64,000 nucleotides of DNA from Bacteroidales bacterium. GTDB lineage: Bacteria; Bacteroidota; Bacteroidia; Bacteroidales; Paludibacteraceae. The notes beneath the pieces were generated by a model, which was given only the letters and a program-made list of their open reading frames with translations, was not told the DNA's origin and made no database searches. The position numbers and the translations under genes are program-made. Below, one piece after another: positions 53,204 through 62,240 of this stretch; within the stretch, counting starts at the first letter, position 1, and each line of letters begins with the position of its first letter. The DNA is taken from contig JALFYY010000001.1 in NCBI GenBank assembly GCA_022783865.1, forward strand, positions 1 through 64,000, read 5' to 3'.

Positions 53204-54142
53204 TTAGTATTCCCAAAGATCCTGCTCGAAATTTAATAATTCGTCGAATACACGCTGCTGTTCCTTATGGATTTCTTCTTCTGTTTTGGCATAGTTAGGG
53301 AACATACGATTGTACATATTGCTATCGCCCAAGAGATAAGAAGCATAGAGTTTCTTCGCAAAGAAATCTTCGAAAGTCAAACGACGCGAATCGTTGGCTT
53401 GCGGAATCATATACTGCTTTGCCAAGTAAGGGCGCAATTCGTCGAAAGAAATCCAGAACAACATTGATTCGTGCACAGCACCCATTACATTGGTACTATC
53501 TGCCATGATCTTATCAGACTGCATAGGCGCAATACCGATAATTTTGGAATACATTCGGGAATTGTGTTTATCGAAGAATACGATTTCTTGAATCAGATAC
53601 TTCAGTTGGTTCTTTACGAAACCTTCGTATGGATAGAAATGGAACGACATCTTGTCGGACACCGAATCGTAGTGCAGCAACATTGCATCTGAACGGGCAA
53701 TATCGTAGTGCATAGGATCTTCGGAATAGTCAGCCGTAGGATCATCAATCAAAAACAAAGTAGGAATCTCTGTTTTGGGAATCACTTCGGTGAAGATAGG
53801 TTTGATGTGATCTTGCGCTTTACGATATACGGGCAAACCATCGACTATCGCATCAACCATCACTTTGAACAAACTGCGATATTCACGATCGTCATAACGC
53901 ACAGGGAAATAGAGTTGATAGTTTTGCTTATAACGCATATCTATCACACGATATACAATGCGCGACCACACAATATCATCAGCACGATGGAAAACCGTCA
54001 CCAATGTATCGGCAGCAGCATCCAATTCGGTTGTCTCGATTCTGACTGCACCCTTATCATCGAAGAAAGGGAGAATCTGATGTTGCGCCTTAGCCGATAG
54101 CACGCCAATTAGCAAAAATGCAATAACACTTATTTTCTTCAT
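53204..54142 (-). CDS. gldN: T9SS protein GldN/PorN
   Basis: Periplasmic protein that forms, with GldK, the ring under the SprA translocon. The 312-residue protein has a signal peptide ending near LSAKAQ. Family text includes VFHRADDIVWSRIVYRVIDMR (about 48-68), NQLYFPV-like QLYFPVRYDDREYRSLFKVM and PKTEIPTLFLIDDPTADYSED. It is the last gene of the por cluster, in the same order as in Porphyromonas (porP, K, L, M, N). Confidence 0.96.
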   Translation of the reverse strand: MKKISVIAFLLIGVLSAKAQHQILPFFDDKGAVRIETTELDAAADTLVTVFHRADDIVWSRIVYRVIDMRYKQNYQLYFPVRYDDREYRSLFKVMVDAIVDGLPVYRKAQDHIKPIFTEVIPKTEIPTLFLIDDPTADYSEDPMHYDIARSDAMLLHYDSVSDKMSFHFYPYEGFVKNQLKYLIQEIVFFDKHNSRMYSKIIGIAPMQSDKIMADSTNVMGAVHESMLFWISFDELRPYLAKQYMIPQANDSRRLTFEDFFAKKLYASYLLGDSNMYNRMFPNYAKTEEEIHKEQQRVFDELLNFEQDLWEY

Positions 54143-54174
54143 ATTATCTTAGTTTTACACTCTTTCGAGTTTGA

Positions 54175-55710
54175 TTAATTCAATGTAAGAGGGATACCAC
54201 GCAAACGAACCACTTTTCCCTCAGGACCTTGTGCCCGAATATCCACGATATTGACCACCGCACCTTGTTTGAGTTTCGACAATTGAGAAATTTGTTGTGG
54301 TGTAAACTTGTTACTATTCGATTGGGAATATCCCATAGAGGTCTGCAACTGGAAAGAAGTGATTGTATATTTGAGATCCAACAATCCATCCGGACCATAA
54401 CTAGCAATCACTGTAGCGTCTTTATTGAGCAGAGCACTACGCGTAATTTTTCCTTCCTGATATTCGGTAGCACCGCTTTTGAAATATGCTCCCGGTTTGG
54501 GCAATTCCTTGACACGGTAAGTCTGGCTGCCCATCGACTGCCAACGGCCTTCCTCCAATTGTGCCTGAACGGAAATGGTAACTTCTCTACCACTATTGGG
54601 TTTGATAATCCACATACCGCCCCGTTGCGAAGCAGATGCACCGGTTACATTGACTTTCACTTTGTCGTTGGAAACACCCGGTACACTGATACTGAATTTG
54701 TTTTCGTAGTCACGATACATGATGTTCAAATCCGTATTCGAGATCGTTACCGAAGGTTCACCGACACTATAATCGCCAACAAACGGAATGCGGATATTGC
54801 TACCATCCCGTTTAGGCAATACAATCTCACCTTTATATTGATGAGCTCCCAAACCGGTTGCAGAAACCTCATAAAGCCCCTCATCGTTGATACGTTGATC
54901 GTTGACATAGTAAGTCGGTACCTGAGTTGAATCGACTGCAGCCAATACAATCTGAGCAGAATACTTGCTACCGCGAATCACATATTTGGAATTGGGAATA
55001 ACCAAAGCCTCCAATTTATTGACACGAAAGTCAGATGCATCGGTCTGCCCTTTTATATACTGTATCATTTCACATTCTGCCGAACGGATATCATTTTGTA
55101 TTTTCGTAAGGATTGTAACGCTGGCACCTACAGGCATCCCCTCAAAAATAGTACTTTCCCACGAAATGGGATTACCATCATGATTGACGCCCGGATTGGT
55201 TGCAAAAATGGTTTCAAGTTCCTCTTTCTTAGCACCTTGTGAAATCTCTATCAAAAAATCACGATAGTCTTCCAATTTCTTTTTCAAGATTGCACCATTG
55301 CCCTTGACAATCGCATATTCTCCCGTAACATCCAAATTGGAATTGCCTACAATATTACGCGCTTCAAGATCTGCCTTATCTTTACCATCAGCAAGCACTG
55401 CTATCTGATATTTGAAATCCTTAATATAATTGTACAGACTATCTGATTTTTGAGTTAGTTCTATAGCCAAATTGTACCACTTTTGGTTCTTTTCCGGATT
55501 TAAGTCATTCGCTGCCTTAAAGTCATCCATCAACACCTGACTACGACGTTCTATTGCATCCAAAGAGGAATAAAGACTATCGTCAACTAACTTAAAACCA
55601 TTCAAAATATCGGTACTCACATTCAATGCCAACATAGCCGTCAGCACCAAATACATCATACCAATCATCTTTTGTCTCGGAGTTTCCGGACAGTTTTTTG
55701 CTCCACCCAT
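54175..55710 (-). CDS. gldM: T9SS motor protein GldM/PorM
   Basis: Inner-membrane protein that, with GldL, converts the proton gradient into movement of the secretion machine. The 511-residue protein has a single N-terminal span (about 15-33, MIGMMYLVLTAMLALNVS). A long periplasmic region follows, with a helical part (YSSLDAIERRSQVLMDDFK) and beta-rich domains (YKGEIVLPKRDGSNIRIPF, VNVTGASASQRGGMWII), ending LRGIPLTLN. It starts 53 bases after gldL. Confidence 0.97.
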   Translation of the reverse strand: MGGAKNCPETPRQKMIGMMYLVLTAMLALNVSTDILNGFKLVDDSLYSSLDAIERRSQVLMDDFKAANDLNPEKNQKWYNLAIELTQKSDSLYNYIKDFKYQIAVLADGKDKADLEARNIVGNSNLDVTGEYAIVKGNGAILKKKLEDYRDFLIEISQGAKKEELETIFATNPGVNHDGNPISWESTIFEGMPVGASVTILTKIQNDIRSAECEMIQYIKGQTDASDFRVNKLEALVIPNSKYVIRGSKYSAQIVLAAVDSTQVPTYYVNDQRINDEGLYEVSATGLGAHQYKGEIVLPKRDGSNIRIPFVGDYSVGEPSVTISNTDLNIMYRDYENKFSISVPGVSNDKVKVNVTGASASQRGGMWIIKPNSGREVTISVQAQLEEGRWQSMGSQTYRVKELPKPGAYFKSGATEYQEGKITRSALLNKDATVIASYGPDGLLDLKYTITSFQLQTSMGYSQSNSNKFTPQQISQLSKLKQGAVVNIVDIRAQGPEGKVVRLRGIPLTLN

Positions 55711-55763
55711 AACGTTTTTTCTATATTATTCTATTAAGAACGCAAAGTTGCTTCAGTTATGGA

Positions 55764-56666
55764 TCAACCAAGTGCATTCAACATATTTCCGTAAACTTTG
55801 TTCAAGTCAGCCACTTGCGCTGCCAATTTTTGTTGTGCCGCCAAATAGAGTGCCGTAGCCTCCAAAGCTGCCGCATTATTCTGCTGCATTGTTTTGGCAT
55901 CAGCGGTCATTGCCTCAATAACAGAAGTGATTTTGTCAACACTGTCAGTTTGATTTTTGAAAGCTGCAGATTGTGCCTGCAAATCTTTCAGTTGCAATTC
56001 ATATACCGAATTGAGCGATGCCATTTGTGCATTGACAGCCTCCATTCCTTTGCCATAATTCTGCGTTTGTTTGACAATAGCGTCCATATCTGCAGAAATG
56101 GTTTGATATGATTGTCCGAGTGTTCGGGTTGCGTTCGACAAAGCAGTCTGCGTATTGGCAAAACTCTCTGCAGCTACACTTGCTGTATTCATTTTTTCGA
56201 CCAAAGAGTTGGTTGCTGTAGCTACATTTCCTAACGTTGCCAGTTGTTCCGCCGTCTTGCCCAAATTGTCAATACCTTCTTGCAACGATTTCAACGATTC
56301 TTCCGAGATTGCAGGAACAGAAGCCGAAGTTCCTGTTTGAGAAGCAGGGCTACCGCCAACAATACCGTTTCCACCTAACAATTCTTTTTGTTCATGCCCA
56401 ATCAACTGGGGGAATACATTTTCCCAATGATAAGCAGCATGAGGTTTTTCAAATATTCCCAAAATAAACAAGAATGCCTCGGTAAACATACCGACCATCA
56501 ACACTTGTGAAGCACCCGGCCAGTGCAAGATTTTGAACAAAGCACCTATAATAACCACAGATGCACCCACACTATAAACAATATTCACTGCGTATGCATG
56601 ATTTGCATACCATTTCACTACCTTGTCCCAACCTTTGGCAAAGCCGGATTTCTTTTGATTATCCAT
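55764..56666 (-). CDS. gldL: T9SS motor protein GldL/PorL
   Basis: Inner-membrane partner of GldM and part of the proton-driven motor. ATG 56666 (MDNQKKSGFAKGWDK) gives 300 residues; the frame upstream is intergenic. Two spans are visible (about 24-44 and 52-70; AVNIVYSVGASVVIIGALFK, ASQVLMVGMFTEAFLFILGI). They include a glutamate (E in TEAF) at the position thought to handle protons in the family. A long cytoplasmic coiled coil follows (about 130-300, Gln/Ala-rich), longer than in some relatives. Confidence 0.96.
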   Translation of the reverse strand: MDNQKKSGFAKGWDKVVKWYANHAYAVNIVYSVGASVVIIGALFKILHWPGASQVLMVGMFTEAFLFILGIFEKPHAAYHWENVFPQLIGHEQKELLGGNGIVGGSPASQTGTSASVPAISEESLKSLQEGIDNLGKTAEQLATLGNVATATNSLVEKMNTASVAAESFANTQTALSNATRTLGQSYQTISADMDAIVKQTQNYGKGMEAVNAQMASLNSVYELQLKDLQAQSAAFKNQTDSVDKITSVIEAMTADAKTMQQNNAAALEATALYLAAQQKLAAQVADLNKVYGNMLNALG

Positions 56667-56713
56667 TATCTTTTTTAGTTTTAATATAATTATCTGTTTT
56701 TTAGTTTTATCTA

Positions 56714-58057
56714 TCAATCGCCGATATGTGAACGGACACAACGGAAACCTATATACGGACGGCTTTCATACTGATATTCATATGTACGTGTACCACATTG
56801 CAAATAATAAGAAATATCTTTCCAGCTACCGCCTTTTACCACTTTGCGTTTCAAAACATCTGGATCGTCTTTGCGTGCCATATAGGGGAAATTCGGGTTC
56901 AAATCGTTCACCGACACATTCGAAGACGTACTATAAGCCGACATTGTCCACTCTGCCACATTGCCCGCCATATCGAACAAACCGAAATCGTTCGGGCGGA
57001 ACTGTGCAACTTTCATTGTTGCCGCACCCGTATCATCAACATAACTACCGCGATATGGTTTGAAATTAGCCAAGAAACAGCCCCTGCTGTCACGTGCATA
57101 ATTGCCACCCCAAGGATAGGTAGCCATTTTTCTGCCACCGCGAGCCGCATATTCCCATTCTGCTTCAGTTGGCAAACGGTATTTCTGCGCATCAACCTTA
57201 GAATATGTCAGGAAATAATCGGTACGCCACTGACAGAATGCGTGTGCTTGCTCCCAAGTTACACCCACAACAGGATAATCCGAGAAACCGGGGTGAGAGA
57301 AATATTTCAGCAACATTGGTTCATTATAAGCATATTGGAAATCACGAACCCAAACCATTGTATCAGGATAAACATTGATTATCATCGCAGTAATCAAATC
57401 GTTCGGGCTACGAAGCGGACGTGTTATCGTGCTATCATGTATCATACCTTCTTCATCAATCCATGCAGTATCTACACGGACATGTGCATTCTCTGGATAT
57501 ACACCTTTTGCCACATCGAAACGATTGCTCGGCTTGACAGCCTCATCATAGTTCACCCAACTGTAAGAATAGTGCAAACGGCCAGTATTCAATTGCTTGG
57601 TATCAGGATAGTACATAGCCGACAAGATATCAACCACATCTTCATCTTTGCTGTTCCATGGCAAACGTTGTTTCCAGTTGATGCGGTACGTTTCGTCCAT
57701 ATCGTTGTCAGATTCGATAGCATATTCCGTCATACCGGCATCAATGAGCAAGGAATAAGCGATAGAGTCGCGCACCCAATATACAAACTGCTTGTATTCA
57801 TTGTTGGTGATTTCTGTTTCATCCATCCAAAATGAATTCACTGTTACCATCAATTTGTTATCCGGTTGGGAAAAGACGGTAGATTGTTTGTTGCTACCCA
57901 TCAGAAAAGACCCCTGCTTGATGAAAATCATTCCATAAGGACTTGCTTCCTTGAAATTCCCTCGGAAACCGGCACCCACCAATTCACCACTCGGACCACC
58001 ACAAGATGCCAAGAACACTGTTAGCACAAAAAATGGCAAAATCTTAGTTAGTTTCAT
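56714..58057 (-). CDS. gldK: T9SS lipoprotein GldK/PorK
   Basis: A lipoprotein (lipobox LASC, C19) of 447 residues that makes the periplasmic ring with GldN. The FGE-sulfatase-like fold is clear from FIKQGSFLMGSNKQS (about 46-60), WMDETEITNNEYKQFV, the YRLPTEAEWEYAARGG segment (about 288-303), FGLFDMAGNVAEW and the C-terminal GFRCVRSHIGD. ATG 58057 (MKLTKIL) is chosen; the TTG three codons upstream is unlikely. The gene follows porP by 27 bases. Confidence 0.97.
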   Translation of the reverse strand: MKLTKILPFFVLTVFLASCGGPSGELVGAGFRGNFKEASPYGMIFIKQGSFLMGSNKQSTVFSQPDNKLMVTVNSFWMDETEITNNEYKQFVYWVRDSIAYSLLIDAGMTEYAIESDNDMDETYRINWKQRLPWNSKDEDVVDILSAMYYPDTKQLNTGRLHYSYSWVNYDEAVKPSNRFDVAKGVYPENAHVRVDTAWIDEEGMIHDSTITRPLRSPNDLITAMIINVYPDTMVWVRDFQYAYNEPMLLKYFSHPGFSDYPVVGVTWEQAHAFCQWRTDYFLTYSKVDAQKYRLPTEAEWEYAARGGRKMATYPWGGNYARDSRGCFLANFKPYRGSYVDDTGAATMKVAQFRPNDFGLFDMAGNVAEWTMSAYSTSSNVSVNDLNPNFPYMARKDDPDVLKRKVVKGGSWKDISYYLQCGTRTYEYQYESRPYIGFRCVRSHIGD

Positions 58058-58084
58058 ATAATTCAATTTATTAATTATGTTCTA

Positions 58085-59032
58085 TTATAAATATCTTATA
58101 CTCTTGTATCTATTTGTACGTTTCGGTTTGAGAATATTAAAGCCGTATGCCAAATATATCTCGTGCGAACCATAACTCTCTAATAGCATTTTGGTGGTCG
58201 GCAACTCATAAGTGTACCCCAGCGTCAAACCCGAAATTATATCAATCCCCAACAATATCGCCACATTGCTGCCAATCCGATAGCCCAATCCCCATCTGTA
58301 CTTATCCTTATATTCGCACATAGCCGTCAAGTTCAAATCCCACGACACAAAATCGGTCATCAACATCGCACTCGGCTTCAGTACAAAACGTTTGTCGCGC
58401 AACCGCCAATTGTATCCACCCACGGCATACATCGTACCTCTGAGGTGTATTGTGGAATAATCGCCCCATTCTATCGCCGGCATCGTCACATGCGAATACG
58501 AAAGACCCGCATACCACGTATTTGCCACATAATATACCCCCACCGCCATATCAAAGTTCATACCGCTTTCTGCGCCGCTCGGAATTGCCTCATCGTTCGA
58601 TTGGTGATACGAAGACCCTTTCAAATCGTCCAGATTCACACTGTCTCCCTTAAATCCTACACTGACAAAACCCAAGTCAACACCTACGCTCAAATAGCCT
58701 TTGCCTATTGGCTGGCGATAAGCATACTCTACATGCAGAGTCTGATTCGTAAACAAGCCGTACATATCGTTCATAAACCTCACCCCCGCACCATGTTTCG
58801 TCTTTCCGATAACAAATGGCGACTGAAAACCGAAATAGGTGGTCATCGGCATATTCTTGAAACCCGTAAACTGCATTCTGTGCAGACCACTCACTTTCAT
58901 CAAGTCGCCTTCTCCCGCCGCTGCAGGATTAAAAGCCGTCGGCATATATATATATTGTCCTATTTGCGGATCGAACTGACCATAACAAGCGATGGCAACC
59001 GTCAACAGAAATAAAACAATACACTTTTTCAT
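58085..59032 (-). CDS. porP: T9SS outer-membrane protein PorP/SprF family
   Basis: A 315-residue outer-membrane protein with a signal peptide ending near CYGQ and the opening FDPQIGQYIYMPTAFNPAAAG, the hallmark of this family. The rest consists of barrel strands (RMQFTGFKNMPMTTYFGFQS, YEIYLAYGFN-like end). It helps attach or dock the secretion apparatus to outer-membrane parts. It is the first gene of the por cluster. A small DUF2795 gene lies 58 bases upstream. Confidence 0.95.
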   Translation of the reverse strand: MKKCIVLFLLTVAIACYGQFDPQIGQYIYMPTAFNPAAAGEGDLMKVSGLHRMQFTGFKNMPMTTYFGFQSPFVIGKTKHGAGVRFMNDMYGLFTNQTLHVEYAYRQPIGKGYLSVGVDLGFVSVGFKGDSVNLDDLKGSSYHQSNDEAIPSGAESGMNFDMAVGVYYVANTWYAGLSYSHVTMPAIEWGDYSTIHLRGTMYAVGGYNWRLRDKRFVLKPSAMLMTDFVSWDLNLTAMCEYKDKYRWGLGYRIGSNVAILLGIDIISGLTLGYTYELPTTKMLLESYGSHEIYLAYGFNILKPKRTNRYKSIRYL

Positions 59033-59090
59033 TTACATTCCATCCGGCTTTTGCAGAATGTTTTCCGCAACGAGCCGGCAATCGGCAGTT

Positions 59091-59312
59091 TTAATACTCC
59101 TCTTCGTTAAAGAAGAAGTCATCCTTACTCGGATAATCCAACCATATATCTTCAATCGATTCAAAAATCTCATCTTCGTCCTCTATCTCCTGAAGATTCT
59201 CTATTACCTCTATCGGAGCACCTGTACGAGTTGCATAATCAAGCAATTCTTCTTTGGTTGCAGGCCAAGGTGCATCTTCTAATTTCGAAGCCAATTCCAA
59301 CGTCCAAATCAT
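59091..59312 (-). CDS. DUF2795-like small acidic protein
   Basis: A 73-residue, strongly acidic protein (for example EIEDEDEIFESIEDIW). The opening WTLELASKLEDAPWPATKEEL and the DYATRTGAPIEVIENL helix pattern match DUF2795, a small helical family of unknown role. It lies directly before porP in the same direction with no promoter visible in the 58-base gap, so it may be co-transcribed with the T9SS core. Confidence 0.8.
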   Translation of the reverse strand: MIWTLELASKLEDAPWPATKEELLDYATRTGAPIEVIENLQEIEDEDEIFESIEDIWLDYPSKDDFFFNEEEY

Positions 59313-59362
59313 ATCAAAATCTTATTTACAGAAATATAGATATAATAAATTCAAATTGCATG

Positions 59363-59394
59363 CAAAAGTAGAAAAAATAATTCATTCTAGCAAT
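59363..59394 (-). promoter_or_regulatory. Candidate promoter for the DUF2795-porP-gldKLMN operon
   Basis: On the minus strand, ATTG (one mismatch to TTTG; 59394-59391), 20 bases, TACTTTTG (59370-59363). The DUF2795 ATG is 51 bases downstream. Confidence 0.5.
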
Positions 59395-59398
59395 ACCT

Positions 59399-59959
59399 TT
59401 ATTGTTTTTCCCAGAAAAAGTTTTCACTTTCGTCAATTTGAGCTACTTTTTGCGACAAAATGAAAAACAAATCACTCATTCTGTTGACAAATTGCAAACA
59501 AAAATCAGTTTTTTCTGTCACACCCTCACGCTTCCTGAGCGTCACCATCCTGCGTTCGAGCCTTCGGGTTATAGTTCGGCACACATGGCAGAGTGCCACC
59601 TTCTCACTGCCGGCAGGCAACACAAATGCATGCCGTTTAGGCAGTCCTTCCGAAAAGCGGTCGATAGATTCCTCCAGATAATGTACATCGTTTTCCGCAA
59701 TCAGCATACCGCTATCCCCTAACATCTCTTCCGGCGACTCCGATGCCAATATGGCTCCCAAATTAAAGAGTTTGTTCTGAATGAAATGCAACACTTTTGT
59801 CATATCTTCCGGCAACTGCTTTGCGCGCAAGAGTCCGACAAAGGCATTGAGTTCATCGGCTGTACCATAGGTTTCCAAGCGCAAATCGTCTTTACCGATA
59901 CGCGTTCCGCCCACTAACGAAGTCTCTCCCTGGTCACCTGTTTTCGTATAAATTTTCAT
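59399..59959 (-). CDS. PduO-type cob(I)alamin adenosyltransferase
   Basis: Attaches adenosine to the cobalt of vitamin B12 derivatives using ATP. ATG 59959 (MKIYTKTGDQG) gives 186 residues; a GTG three codons earlier is possible. Motifs: TKTGDQGETSLVGG (4-17, ATP binding), YGTADELNAFVGLLRA (about 32-47) and RTITRRLERRMVTL (about 127-140), with the usual four-helix bundle. It starts 12 bases after the methyltransferase gene in the same direction. Confidence 0.94.
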   Translation of the reverse strand: MKIYTKTGDQGETSLVGGTRIGKDDLRLETYGTADELNAFVGLLRAKQLPEDMTKVLHFIQNKLFNLGAILASESPEEMLGDSGMLIAENDVHYLEESIDRFSEGLPKRHAFVLPAGSEKVALCHVCRTITRRLERRMVTLRKREGVTEKTDFCLQFVNRMSDLFFILSQKVAQIDESENFFWEKQ

Positions 59960-59971
59960 AGTCCTCACTCA

Positions 59972-60760
59972 TTATAAGTTCAATATATATGTCTTCTGAG
60001 GCAGATGTTCGTCGAAGAACACAATACCCATGTCATAGCAATCAAAAGTAGCAGTCACTTTCTTATGCCGCCGTATCTGCTCCCAAGCCTTTCCCATAGA
60101 TATCGAATAATGGATATCGTCCACCACTATCACCGTCTTTCCATGGCCCTTTTCTACCAATTGACCGAAATAGCGCATTGTAGCATCCTCGGTATGATTG
60201 GCGTCCAAAAAGGCAAAATCCACACGCTTACTATCGCGCAAGAACGATGCCAGACTATCGTCAATATTGCCGTTAATCACCTCAATATTATTCAGTTCCA
60301 GTCTGTCAAAAGTCTCTTTTGCTATCTCCGCAACCGCATCACTTCCTTCAAATGTTATCACATGGGCTTCCTTTCTCGGCGATGCCAGATAGGCTGTCGT
60401 TATGCCCAGCGATGTGCCCAATTCCACTATCGTATCGGGTTGCAGATAGTTCACCAACTTGAACAATATCTCTCCTTCTCTTCTGTTCGAAACCGACGTA
60501 GCGGCAATCTGCCCCACAATCCTCATACCCGACCGCCCCGTGCCGTAATCCAGCACCTCAATCGGCTGCTTGTTCCGCAACAATACCGCCCTGCGCTTTT
60601 CTATTCGCGGGAAAGCATAGTAGGCATTCTTGTCGTAAATAAGCATACTGATAATGTAGTACAAAAATGGTGAATGTACTCCATATCCCAGCGTATTTCT
60701 CGCTCTGAAGCGATGTTTGAGCCATACTACTGCACGATAAAAATAATCTCTCAAGGTCAC
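59972..60760 (-). CDS. Class I SAM-dependent methyltransferase
   Basis: A 262-residue protein with an N-terminal extension of about 60 residues (TLGYGVHSPFLYYIISMLIYD). The SAM-binding motif is IVELGTSLGITTAYLAS (about 115-131), followed by ITFEGSDAVAEIA, VDFAFLDANHTEDAT (about 180-194) and the late VIVVDDIHYSISM. It resembles the O-methyltransferase-like proteins with an acidic D-x-N-H segment. Substrate unknown. The start is GTG 60760 or TTG two codons later; no ATG fits. A promoter-like pair lies just upstream. Confidence 0.85.
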   Translation of the reverse strand: MTLRDYFYRAVVWLKHRFRARNTLGYGVHSPFLYYIISMLIYDKNAYYAFPRIEKRRAVLLRNKQPIEVLDYGTGRSGMRIVGQIAATSVSNRREGEILFKLVNYLQPDTIVELGTSLGITTAYLASPRKEAHVITFEGSDAVAEIAKETFDRLELNNIEVINGNIDDSLASFLRDSKRVDFAFLDANHTEDATMRYFGQLVEKGHGKTVIVVDDIHYSISMGKAWEQIRRHKKVTATFDCYDMGIVFFDEHLPQKTYILNL

Positions 60761-60783
60761 GAATCGAAGATTTTTAGCATTCG

Positions 60784-60813
60784 CAAAGTTACTCTTTTTT
60801 CTTGAATTACAAA
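60784..60813 (-). promoter_or_regulatory. Promoter for the methyltransferase operon
   Basis: On the minus strand, TTTG (60813-60810), 18 bases, TAACTTTG (60791-60784), 24 bases before the proposed start. The spacer is one base shorter than the usual range. Confidence 0.55.
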
Positions 60814-60854
60814 AGTTATATCCGGCAAAGCGCTGCCATACGGAAAATATTCAC

Positions 60855-60862
60855 TATCTTTG
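60855..60862 (+). promoter_or_regulatory. -7 box for the GT4 glycosyltransferase
   Basis: TATCTTTG 27 bases before the ATG at 60889. No clear -33. Confidence 0.5.
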
Positions 60863-60888
60863 CACCAACAAACCGGTTGATTGCAAGT

Positions 60889-62031
60889 ATGAAAATATTA
60901 TTCCTCACCTCTTGGTATCCGCATCGCTACGATGCCATGATGGGGCTTTTCGTCCGTAAACATGCCGAAGCCGTAGCCCGACTATCCCATGTATGCGTAT
61001 TGTATATGCATGAGGATGAGCATATTACACAAACAGAAATCACAGAGCATACCGACGGCAATCTTACCGAAATCATAGTCTATTACCCCAAGCAAGGCAA
61101 CTCTCTCACTGCGTTTTACCATTATTTCCAAGCCGCCGGAACCGGTTTCCGCTATGTTCGGAAAAACTGGGGAATGCCCGATCTGACGCACGCCAACATC
61201 TTCCTCAAACCGGCTCTTATGGCGTATTTTTTGCAGCGGAAATACGGTATTCCCTATGTCGTCACAGAGCATTGGAGCGGTTACTTGCCTGCGAATGGAG
61301 CTTACGCCCGTTTGAGCGCATTCCACCGTTACCTGACGAGGCTTACGGCAAAAAAAGCAGCTGCCGTCTTGCCCGTCTCGCTCCTTCTGCAAAAGAACAT
61401 GGAACGCCACAATATTCATGCGAACTATCAGGTTGTCAATAACGTAGTTGATGATTTCTTCTATCAAAAACCTCCGCAACGCACCTTCGACAGCAAGAAG
61501 CACCTGTTGCATATATCCTGTTTCGATGAGGCGGCAAAGAATACAAAGGGCATACTTGCTGCCCTGAAGCAAGTCTCGCAACAACGGCAGGATTTCGATA
61601 TGGTCTTTGTGGGCACCGGCGTCAATCTCAACGACACTGTAGCTTACTCCCAATCGCTCTGTTTTCCCGATGGAATGGTGCAATTCGTAGGGGAACAGAC
61701 ACCCGAAGAAGTGACTCAATGGCTTTACAGAAGCGATTATCTCATCATCTTCTCCAACTACGAAACCGCCTGTGTTGTGGTATCCGAAGCGCTGGCAACG
61801 GGTACTCCCGTCATTGCAACAGAAGTCGGAAGCATTCCGCAGATGATTGACAATCAGTCCGGTATTATCATCCAACCTAAGGATATCGCTGCCCTCACCC
61901 GTGCAATCAACTACATGCTCGACCATAGTCAGGACTACGATTCCGGGCTCATTCAAACCCAAGCGCAGCAATATAGTTATGCCGCAGTGGCAGGGCAACT
62001 TATCTCTATCTACCGCCAAGCCCTCTCGTAG
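60889..62031 (+). CDS. GT4-family glycosyltransferase
   Basis: A 380-residue transferase with two Rossmann-like halves. The N-terminus MKILFLTSWYPHRYDAMMGLF and the acceptor part LTHANIFLKPAL, TEHWSGYLP belong to family 4. The C-terminal donor-binding part has VGTGVNLND, SNYETACVVVSEALATGTPV and IATEVGSIPQMI. It probably adds a sugar to a surface polysaccharide or glycolipid. ATG 60889 was chosen because it follows the -7 box; the upstream extension would overlap it. Confidence 0.93.
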   Translation: MKILFLTSWYPHRYDAMMGLFVRKHAEAVARLSHVCVLYMHEDEHITQTEITEHTDGNLTEIIVYYPKQGNSLTAFYHYFQAAGTGFRYVRKNWGMPDLTHANIFLKPALMAYFLQRKYGIPYVVTEHWSGYLPANGAYARLSAFHRYLTRLTAKKAAAVLPVSLLLQKNMERHNIHANYQVVNNVVDDFFYQKPPQRTFDSKKHLLHISCFDEAAKNTKGILAALKQVSQQRQDFDMVFVGTGVNLNDTVAYSQSLCFPDGMVQFVGEQTPEEVTQWLYRSDYLIIFSNYETACVVVSEALATGTPVIATEVGSIPQMIDNQSGIIIQPKDIAALTRAINYMLDHSQDYDSGLIQTQAQQYSYAAVAGQLISIYRQALS

Positions 62032-62039
62032 CTATCATC

Positions 62040-62083
62040 ATTTGGTGATTATTTGGTGATTATTTGGTGATTACTTGGTGATT
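62040..62083. repeat. 11-bp tandem array, ATTTGGTGATT, four copies (inverted orientation)
   Basis: Units at 62040, 62051, 62062 (ATTTGGTGATT) and 62073 (ACTTGGTGATT), the reverse complement of AATCACCAAAT. They end in CAGC, the reversed anchor. A second pair, ATTAGGTTATT, follows at 62117 and 62128. Confidence 0.9.
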
Positions 62084-62197
62084 CAGCATATAGTAAGCAG
62101 TCTCCGTGCTACCGTTATTAGGTTATTATTAGGTTATTCGGCTTGCAGTGAGTAAGTTATTAGTTCTCCGCTTGCTCATCTGCCAGCTTGCATAAAG

Positions 62198-62235
62198 TCT
62201 TTGTTCCTTACTCCTTGTTCCTTACTCCTTTGTCC
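62198..62235. repeat. GGACAAAGGA-type repeat on the minus strand
   Basis: Reverse complement of purine-rich words such as GGACAAAGGAGTAAGGAAC, just after the ribE stop. Confidence 0.5.
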
Positions 62236-62240
62236 GTCAA

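Noticed and set aside
56798..57835. A 345-codon plus-strand frame
   Set aside because: Antisense to gldK; composition is Ile, His and Arg-rich and not protein-like.
60982..62019. A 345-codon minus-strand frame
   Set aside because: Antisense to the GT4 glycosyltransferase, whose motifs are clear.
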